Positions 58,346 through 64,000 of a DNA stretch of 64,000 nucleotides are shown here, one piece after another. The position numbers and the translations under genes were made by a program. Under the pieces are notes generated by a model. That model saw only the letters and a list, made by a program, of their open reading frames with translations. It ran no database searches and was not told the DNA's origin. Source of the DNA: JAFAXD01 sp963833605 (GTDB taxonomy: Bacteria > Pseudomonadota > Alphaproteobacteria > Rhizobiales > Xanthobacteraceae); the NCBI GenBank assembly GCA_963833605.1, contig CAWHYZ010000011.1, positions 124,001-188,000 of the forward strand, read 5' to 3'. Position 1 is the stretch's first letter; every line of letters starts with the position of its first letter.

Positions 58346-58798
58346 TTACAGTTCCACTCCGATCTTGCGGTCGAGCGAATAGGGCCCGCCGCCGCGCAGC
58401 GCGATGGCGAACGCCACCAAGCCCCACAGCAGCACGTATTCGTAGCCGCGGCCGAGCCAGCTAAAGCCGTTGCTCCAATAGGCGCAGAAGATCACGAACA
58501 TCTCGATTGCCACCGCAGCGGCGAAAAACCGGGTGAACAGGCCGAGAATGATGCCGATGCCGCCAAGAAGCTCAATCAAGGTTGCGCTCCACCCGAAGAG
58601 CCACGCCGGCTCGAAACCAAGCTGTGAAAAGCCCGGCAGCACCGCCCCCATACCGCGCTGGAGCTTGCCCCATGCGTGCACCACCAGGTTCCAGCCGACC
58701 GCGATGCGAATGAGCGGCCAAGTGAGCGGAATGACCCAAGTGTAGAACGGCTTGAGCGCCGGGATCAGTGGCCTTGGTTCGGCGTTTGCGTCGGTCAT
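58346..58798 (-). CDS. DoxX-family membrane protein
   Basis: 150 residues from ATG 58798, four helices: LTWPLIRIAVGWNLVVHAWG, LFGWSATLIELLGGIGIILG, LFTRFFAAAVAIEMFVIFCA and YVLLWGLVAFAIALRGGGPY, SLDRKIG. R-x-x-x-G-x-x-x-x-x-H-G-x-x-K and G-x-G-P-x-S-x-D are DoxX/DoxD features. Last gene of a leftward unit starting at the ABC transporter; role unknown. Confidence 0.75.
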   Translation of the reverse strand: MTDANAEPRPLIPALKPFYTWVIPLTWPLIRIAVGWNLVVHAWGKLQRGMGAVLPGFSQLGFEPAWLFGWSATLIELLGGIGIILGLFTRFFAAAVAIEMFVIFCAYWSNGFSWLGRGYEYVLLWGLVAFAIALRGGGPYSLDRKIGVEL

Positions 58799-58821
58799 CC
58801 GTTTTCCCCCGATGTGAGCCT

Positions 58822-59751
58822 CTATTCCTTCACCGCGCCGGTCATCGCCGACACGTAGTGCTCCACGAAGAACGCATAGAGCACGACCAGCGGCAGCGAG
58901 CCGACCAGCGCGCCGGCCATCAACGACCCCCAACGATAGATGTCGCCATCGACGAACTCGTTCACGATCGCAACCGGCACGGTCTTGTTGCTGGTCGAGG
59001 AGATGAAGGTCAGCGCGTAGATGAACTCGTTCCAGCACAGCGTAAAGCAGAAGATGAAAGCCGAGATCAACCCCGGCACCGCCAATGGCAGTACGATCTT
59101 GACGAGAATTTGCCAGCGGCTGGCGCCGTCGATGAGGGCGCATTCCTCGAGCTCGAACGGAATGGTCTTGAAATAGCCCATCAGCAGCCAGGTCGAAAAC
59201 GGAATCAGGATCGTCGGGTAGGTCAGGATCAGCGCGAATGGCGTGTCGAACAGGCCATATTGAAAGACCACGGTGGACAGCGGGATGAACAGGATCGATG
59301 GCGGGATCAGGTAGGCAAGGAAGATCGCGCCGCCGATGAACTGCGCTCCGCGGTAGCGCAGGCGCACGATCGCGTAAGCCGCGAGCACGCTCGCAACGAT
59401 CGACAGGATGGTCGCCGAAATCGCGACCAGCATCGTGTTCCAGAGCCAGAGCGGATAGTTGGTCTCGAACAGCAGCTTGGCGATGTGCTTGAAGGTCGGC
59501 GTCCAGGTCCAGAACGGGTTGAACCGCTCGAGGTCGAGCAGCTGCTCATCGGGTTTGATCGCGGTCAGCGCCATCCAGTAGAACGGGAACAGCAGGATCA
59601 CGAGAATGATCGACAGTGGCAGATAGAGCGTGACCAGACGCTTCGGCAGCGTCTCGAGATAGCTCATGCCCTCGCTGCGATCGGCCGTAGGCGACGATCC
59701 CGTCAAAACGGCTTTGGGCTGGGCAAGCTTGGGGACGAGAGCGTCAGTCAT
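58822..59751 (-). CDS. Carbohydrate-type ABC transporter permease (MalG-like)
   Basis: 309 residues, six helices: LYLPLSIILVILLFPFYWMA, TMLVAISATILSIVASVLAA, FIGGAIFLAYLIPPSILFIP, ILIPFSTWLLMGYFKTIPFE; the EAA loop is ELEECALIDGASRWQILVKI, VLPLAVPGLISAFIFCFTL. N-terminus MTDALVPKLAQPKAVLTGSS. Forms the channel with the permease at 59967. Confidence 0.9.
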   Translation of the reverse strand: MTDALVPKLAQPKAVLTGSSPTADRSEGMSYLETLPKRLVTLYLPLSIILVILLFPFYWMALTAIKPDEQLLDLERFNPFWTWTPTFKHIAKLLFETNYPLWLWNTMLVAISATILSIVASVLAAYAIVRLRYRGAQFIGGAIFLAYLIPPSILFIPLSTVVFQYGLFDTPFALILTYPTILIPFSTWLLMGYFKTIPFELEECALIDGASRWQILVKIVLPLAVPGLISAFIFCFTLCWNEFIYALTFISSTSNKTVPVAIVNEFVDGDIYRWGSLMAGALVGSLPLVVLYAFFVEHYVSAMTGAVKE

Positions 59752-59769
59752 TGGCGACGTCCTCTGTCG

Positions 59770-59935
59770 GCCTCATCCTGAAGGAGCGTGACCGAGGGGC
59801 CCGCGGCGCTGGCGCCGCGGGGTGCCCCGTTAGGTCACGCGTCGCGAAGGATGGTCCAAGGGTACGCCCTCGCTTCTCGCCATCCTTCGAGACGCCTTGG
59901 CCCTGCGGGCCAAGGCTCCTCAGGATGAGGACAGG
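59770..59935. repeat. Family H palindromic repeat inside the transporter operon
   Basis: GGCCTCATCCTGAAGGAGCG, GGGGCCCGCGGC / GCCGCGGGGTGCCCC, then CGAAGGATGG ... CCATCCTTCGAGACGCCTTG, GCTCCTCAGGATGAGG. It separates the two permease genes and is flanked by a direct repeat, GAGAGCGTCAGTCATTG (ending 59752 and about 59975). Confidence 0.85.
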
Positions 59936-59966
59936 GGCAAATTGCGCGATACGCGCAACGAGAGCG

Positions 59967-60926
59967 TCAGTCATTGCTCTCTCCGTGCTGCCACTTGCGC
60001 CGCTGCAGACCGAACCAGGAGATCAGGATCGCGGCCAGCAGGAAAGGAATCATGGCCGTCGCGATCGCCGAGCCCTCGCCCAGATAGCCACCGCCGATAG
60101 CGCGCTGGTAGGACAGCGTCGCCATCAGGTGGGTGGCATTGACGGGCCCGCCGCGGGTCATCGCCCAGATCAGCTGGAAATCGGTGAAGGTGAACAGCAC
60201 CGAGAATGTCATCACCACCGCGATGATAGGGGTGAGCAGCGGATAGGTCACATGGCGGAAAATCTGCCAGCGGCTGGCGCCGTCGATGGTGGCCGCTTCG
60301 TAGAGTGACGGCGAAACGGTCTGCAGCCCGGCCAGCAGCGTGATTGCGACGAACGGGACGCCGCGCCAGATATTGGCGAAGATCACCGACCAGCGCGCGT
60401 TCCACGGGTCGCCGAGGAAGTCGATGTTGGTCGTGATCAGATGCATTTTGCGCAGTGACCACGACAGGATCGAAAACTGACTGTCGTAGAGCCACCAGAA
60501 CGCGATTGCGGAAAGCACCGTCGGCACGATGAAGGGGATCAGCACGACGGAGCGAATGATCGCCTTCATGGGCATGTTCTGATTGAGCAGCAGCGCCAGG
60601 TAGAGCCCGACCGCGAATTTGATCACGCTCGCGACCACCGTGTAGAGCATGGTGTTGAAGACGGAGAGCCGAAAGGTCGAGTCGTCCCACAGCCACTCGT
60701 AGTTCTCGAGCCCGATGAAGGCGCCTGGCCGGCCGATGCGCGCGTCCGTGAACGACAGCCAGATGCCGAGTCCGAGTGGATAGGCTAGAAACAGAATCAA
60801 GAACGCAGCCGTCGGCAGCATGAACCAGGCGCCAAGCCAGTTGCGATGAACCTTCAGGCGATCCCACGTCATGGTGACGCGGGATGCCTTGGCGGTCATG
60901 GAGCCGGGTAGGACGGCGTCAGCCAT
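59967..60926 (-). CDS. Carbohydrate-type ABC transporter permease (MalF-like)
   Basis: 319 residues from ATG 60926: MADAVLPGSMTAKASRVTMT, then LGAWFMLPTAAFLILFLAYP, NTMLYTVVASVIKFAVGLYL, SVVLIPFIVPTVLSAIAFWW, the EAA loop SLYEAATIDGASRWQIFRHV, TYPLLTPIIAVVMTFSVLFT. Starts about five bases after the binding protein stop. The start at 60926 was chosen because an upstream in-frame ATG would overlap the binding protein. Confidence 0.9.
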   Translation of the reverse strand: MADAVLPGSMTAKASRVTMTWDRLKVHRNWLGAWFMLPTAAFLILFLAYPLGLGIWLSFTDARIGRPGAFIGLENYEWLWDDSTFRLSVFNTMLYTVVASVIKFAVGLYLALLLNQNMPMKAIIRSVVLIPFIVPTVLSAIAFWWLYDSQFSILSWSLRKMHLITTNIDFLGDPWNARWSVIFANIWRGVPFVAITLLAGLQTVSPSLYEAATIDGASRWQIFRHVTYPLLTPIIAVVMTFSVLFTFTDFQLIWAMTRGGPVNATHLMATLSYQRAIGGGYLGEGSAIATAMIPFLLAAILISWFGLQRRKWQHGESND

Positions 60927-60930
60927 CGGC

Positions 60931-62250
60931 TTATCGATAGATCCGCCGCAGTTGCCGGTCCGCGATCGCAATCGAGCCTTTTACGTCCTCGCGCCCGGTG
61001 CAGTAGTTGGCGAACATGTCGAGCACCACGAAATCGGCGATCGCGGTCGCTGCCTTCTCGCCCACCGAGCCGAGTCCACCGGCGGTGAGCGAGCGCTTGG
61101 CGGCGTCGCGGAACGGCGCCCGCTTGGGGTCCGCGGTCCACACCGGATTGGCGTCATAGGCATTGAGGCAGTGGGTGAGATAGCCCTGCGCCGCCTCGAT
61201 CCACTTGTTGAACTGGTCCGCCTCCATCATGTAGGCGATCAGTGCCTTACTGGCCTGTGGATACTTGGTGTAGTTCATCACCAGGATCGGATACATCAGG
61301 TGCAGCTCGGTCGGCTTGCCGATCGGGCCGACCGGCCAGAACGCGTGATCCATGTCCTTGGCGACGTCGTTCTTGCTCGGATCCTTCTGGGCCGCAACGT
61401 AGATCGAGATGCCGTTGTTGGTCCAGTGGAGCTCGCCTGCGAGGAACGCCTTGTTGTTGGAGGCGTCGTTCCAGGACGCGACCCCAGTAATCATGTTTTC
61501 ATAGAGCAGCTTGGCATATTCCAGCGCCTTGGCGGTCTCAGGCGAATTGATGACAACTTTGTCGTCCTTGTCGACGACGTTGCCGCCATGCGCCCACAGG
61601 CACCAATAGACCCAGCCGTTGCCGTCGCCGGACGCGTGGCCGAGCGCCATGCCGCCCGGCGTGTTGTTCTTCTTCATCGCCTTGGCGTATTCGAGGAAGG
61701 CGTCGGTCGTTTCCGGGAACTTCGAGAAGCCGGCCTTTTTCGAGGCTTCGATCCGGTAGTTCTGCATGTTGCCGCCATAGACGATCGGCACCGCGATCCA
61801 TTTGTTGCCGCTCTTGCCGTAGGTGACGGCGGTCGGCACCCAGCCCCCGTATTTCTTGCCGAGATACTCGGCAACATCCGACACATCGAGGCATTTCTGC
61901 GGGAACAAGTGCGGCAGCGAGTAGAGGCCCCAGAACAGATCCGGGCCGGCGCCGGTATTGGCGGCGACCGACGCCTTGGGCTGCACATCCTCGTAGGACT
62001 CGCGTGCGATCGCGACCTTGACCCCGGTCGCCTTGGTGAACGCGTCGATCAGGGCGACGAACGCATCGTCCTCGGACTGCACGAAGTATTTCCAACGCAG
62101 CATCGAGAGCGCCGCGCCCGGTTCCGGCTTCCAGGGCGCGGTCTGCGCCCAGGCCTTGGCCCAGTCCAGCAATGCGGGACCGGTGAGCGCGCCGCTGGCT
62201 GCCAGCGCCGTGCCGCCCTTGACCAGCGCGCGGCGGGTGAAAATGGTCAT
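60931..62250 (-). CDS. ABC transporter solute-binding protein (family 1, sugar type)
   Basis: 439 residues. Twin-arginine signal MTIFTRRALVKGGTALAASG, ALTGPALLDW; then MLRWKYFVQSEDDAFVALID, AFTKATGVKVAIARESYEDV, TGAGPDLFWGLYSLPHLFPQ, WIAVPIVYGGNMQNYRIEAS, ETTDAFLEYAKAMKKNNTPG, LAGELHWTNNGISIYVAAQK. Typical MalE/UgpB-class fold. First of the three transport-core genes; ligand not deducible. Confidence 0.88.
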   Translation of the reverse strand: MTIFTRRALVKGGTALAASGALTGPALLDWAKAWAQTAPWKPEPGAALSMLRWKYFVQSEDDAFVALIDAFTKATGVKVAIARESYEDVQPKASVAANTGAGPDLFWGLYSLPHLFPQKCLDVSDVAEYLGKKYGGWVPTAVTYGKSGNKWIAVPIVYGGNMQNYRIEASKKAGFSKFPETTDAFLEYAKAMKKNNTPGGMALGHASGDGNGWVYWCLWAHGGNVVDKDDKVVINSPETAKALEYAKLLYENMITGVASWNDASNNKAFLAGELHWTNNGISIYVAAQKDPSKNDVAKDMDHAFWPVGPIGKPTELHLMYPILVMNYTKYPQASKALIAYMMEADQFNKWIEAAQGYLTHCLNAYDANPVWTADPKRAPFRDAAKRSLTAGGLGSVGEKAATAIADFVVLDMFANYCTGREDVKGSIAIADRQLRRIYR

Positions 62251-62287
62251 CGTATTCCTCCCTTGGTTTGCCTGCTCATGTCATCGC

Positions 62288-63355
62288 TCAGGCGGTCAGT
62301 CGCTCCCCGGTGGTCTGGTCGAACAGGTGTGCCAGCCGCGCGTCCGGGCGCAGCCGGATCTTTTGCCCCGGCTTGAACTGATGTCGGTCGCGAAAGACCG
62401 CTATGATCTCTTCACCGCCGAGCCTGGCGACCACCTGAAGTTCCGAGCCGGTCGGCTCGACCACGTGCACCTCGGCCTCGGCACCATCGTCTGCAAGCGC
62501 GAAGTGCTCGGGGCGAACACCATAGATCACCGGCCGGCCATCGCCGCCGGCCGGGGCCGCGGCGAGCGGCAGCCGCACCCCTTGCGGGCCCAGGAACTCG
62601 GCGCTGCCGTTGAGGCGCAGGCGTCCACGCAGGAAATTCATCGCCGGCGAGCCGATGAACCCGGCAACAAACACGTTGTCGGGTCGATCGTAGAGTTCGA
62701 GCGGCGCGCCGATCTGCTCGACCCTGCCGTCGTGCATGACCACGATCTTGTCGGCCATGGTCATCGCTTCGATCTGATCGTGGGTGACGTAAACGGTCGT
62801 GGTTTCAAGCCGCTGATGGAGTTCCTTGATCTCGGTGCGCATGGCAACGCGCAGCTTGGCATCGAGGTTCGACAGCGGCTCATCAAACAGAAACACCTTG
62901 GGATCGCGCACGATCGCGCGTCCCATGGCGACGCGCTGGCGCTGACCGCCGGATAGTTGCCGCGGATAGCGGCCGAGCAGACTGGTGAGACCGAGAATTT
63001 GAGCAGCGCGTTCGACCCGCGCCTTGACCTCCGCCTTGGGCGCGTGCCGCAGTCTGAGCGAGAAGCCGAGATTGTCGGCGACCGTCATGTGCGGATAGAG
63101 CGCGTAGTTCTGGAACACCATGGCGACGTCGCGCTCCTTCGGTGGCACATGATTGACCACGCGATTGTCGATGCGGATCGTGCCGCCGGTGATGTTTTCC
63201 AACCCTGCGATCATGCGCAGCAGGGTCGACTTGCCGCAGCCCGACGGCCCGACCAGCACCACAAACTCGCCGTCGTTGATTTCGATGTTAACGCCGTGAA
63301 TGACCTCGACGGCGCCGAACGCCTTACGCACGTCGCTGATCGCGACCGAGGCCAT
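62288..63355 (-). CDS. ABC transporter ATPase (MalK/UgpC type)
   Basis: 355 residues. Two ATG codons (63358, 63355) follow GGGAGGAA; 63355 has the better spacing. MASVAISDVRKAFGAVEVIH, Walker A LVGPSGCGKSTLLRMIAGLE, Q-loop MVFQNYALYPHMTVADNLGF, signature LSGGQRQRVAMGRAIVRDPK, Walker B VFLFDEPLSNLDAKLRVAMR, H-loop YVTHDQIEAMTMADKIVVMH. C-terminal TOBE domain: VYGVRPEHFALADDG, VEPTGSELQVVARLGGEEII. Energises the importer encoded downstream. Confidence 0.93.
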   Translation of the reverse strand: MASVAISDVRKAFGAVEVIHGVNIEINDGEFVVLVGPSGCGKSTLLRMIAGLENITGGTIRIDNRVVNHVPPKERDVAMVFQNYALYPHMTVADNLGFSLRLRHAPKAEVKARVERAAQILGLTSLLGRYPRQLSGGQRQRVAMGRAIVRDPKVFLFDEPLSNLDAKLRVAMRTEIKELHQRLETTTVYVTHDQIEAMTMADKIVVMHDGRVEQIGAPLELYDRPDNVFVAGFIGSPAMNFLRGRLRLNGSAEFLGPQGVRLPLAAAPAGGDGRPVIYGVRPEHFALADDGAEAEVHVVEPTGSELQVVARLGGEEIIAVFRDRHQFKPGQKIRLRPDARLAHLFDQTTGERLTA

Positions 63356-63572
63356 CATTTCCTCCCGCTCGTACAAGCGCCGCGTCCAGTGAACGGCTCC
63401 GCGCACGTCACCGGTGCATTATGATCCAGACTTGCATACCCGCGCGAGTCCTCCTTTGGTCACAAACCTGCTAGAGCGCAGAGACCGTTCGCGGCGACGC
63501 CCCCTTGCAGTGCCCTTTCCTGCCAGCGACCGGCGCGTTAGGTTTGGGCGGCAACGGCCCCGGAGTAGCACT

Positions 63573-64000
63573 ATGCCATCGCGCGAAACCGTCTGTTCGC
63601 TGGTCGAGCCCGGCCGCGTGCACCGCAGCCTTTACATCGACCCGGATATTTTCGAGCTCGAGCTCGACCGCATCTTCGGCAACGCCTGGATCTACGTCGG
63701 TCATGAAAGCCAGATCAAGCATCCGGGCGATTTCATCGCCACGCGGATCGGAACCAAGCCACTGCTGCTCGCCCGCGACGGTGAGGGCCAAATCCGGCTC
63801 GTGCACAACCAGTGTGCCCATCGCGGCGTGATGGTGGTTGCGTCCGAAAGCGGCCACACCGACGAGTACCGGTGCTGCTATCACGGTTGGACCTATGAGC
63901 TCGATGGCCGGATCAAGGCGGCGCCACTGCTGCACGGCTATCCGGCGCACTTCGACCCGACAGCCCGCGACGCCGGGATGAAGCGGGTGCCGCGCGTTGC
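63573..64000 (+). CDS. Rieske ring-hydroxylating dioxygenase large subunit, 5' part
   Basis: Open from ATG 63573 to the window edge (142 codons). MPSRETVCSLVEPGRVHRSL, YIDPDIFELELDRIFGNAWI, YVGHESQIKHPGDFIATRIG, TKPLLLARDGEGQIRLVHNQ; Rieske ligands CAHRG (C-x-H, about residue 81) and CCYHGWTYELDGRI (C-x2-H, about residue 100). This is the N-terminal [2Fe-2S] domain of an aromatic-ring dioxygenase alpha subunit; the catalytic iron domain lies beyond the edge. Divergent from the sugar-type ABC operon. Confidence 0.9.
   Translation, partial: MPSRETVCSLVEPGRVHRSLYIDPDIFELELDRIFGNAWIYVGHESQIKHPGDFIATRIGTKPLLLARDGEGQIRLVHNQCAHRGVMVVASESGHTDEYRCCYHGWTYELDGRIKAAPLLHGYPAHFDPTARDAGMKRVPRV

Overview
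The window looks like chromosomal DNA of a high-GC alphaproteobacterium of the order Hyphomicrobiales (Rhizobiales), most likely from the Bradyrhizobium / Rhodopseudomonas / Xanthobacteraceae neighbourhood. Reasons: an ALA-synthase HemA (C4 haem pathway) with an upstream FixK/FNR-type box, DUF6894, DUF1236 and PRC-barrel proteins, a tripartite-tricarboxylate (Bug) receptor, an Omp25/31-type porin, and several dispersed palindromic repeat families typical of that group. I made no database search; all identifications are from reading the translations.

Region 1 (1-17.9 kb) is a decaying short-tailed-phage-like prophage whose genes lie on the minus strand: tail-fibre-like protein, portal, two terminase small subunits, terminase large subunit, small head proteins, scaffold, major capsid, and connector/adaptor genes. 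Almost every large structural gene is broken by frameshifts or in-frame stops, gene order is scrambled (the portal does not follow terL), and copies of one palindromic repeat (family A) sit in most gene junctions. A 229-bp tandem array (10.09-11.13 kb) carries repeated promoter-plus-hairpin modules. Two plus-strand genes (a one-TM protein, an LplT-like MFS transporter) sit inside the prophage.

Region 2 (18-34.3 kb) is a patchwork of small, mostly secreted or membrane proteins, an anion permease, a porin, VOC and cupin proteins, a cold-shock protein, a DUF2778 peptidoglycan-targeting protein and a Bug receptor. It also holds gene remnants (two ABC substrate-binding protein fragments, a maiA gene with an internal stop) and many palindromic repeats, including CTAG-bounded elements that supply the stop codons of two genes.

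Region 3 (34.4-37.9 kb) is a phage-like control module: two tandem XRE-S24 (cI/LexA-like) repressors, three leftward small genes, and a divergent control region containing a motif (GCTTAT...TGTCAAGC) that recurs in the prophage promoter modules 18-26 kb away. The prophage may have been split by region 2.

Region 4 (38-64 kb) is conserved chromosome: an AmmeMemoRadiSam locus (radical-SAM AmrS divergent from a MEMO-AMMECR1 fusion), a NitT/TauT-type ABC transporter with a frameshifted M24 peptidase, hemA, a periplasmic LTxxQ protein, an AbrB-type membrane protein, a giant SSS-PAS-kinase-receiver hybrid, an ECF sigma factor with folE and a Rieske/FAD oxidoreductase that share a promoter motif, a divergent GST/MarR pair around strong palindromes, DoxX, a complete sugar-type ABC transporter, and the start of a Rieske ring-hydroxylating dioxygenase running off the right edge.
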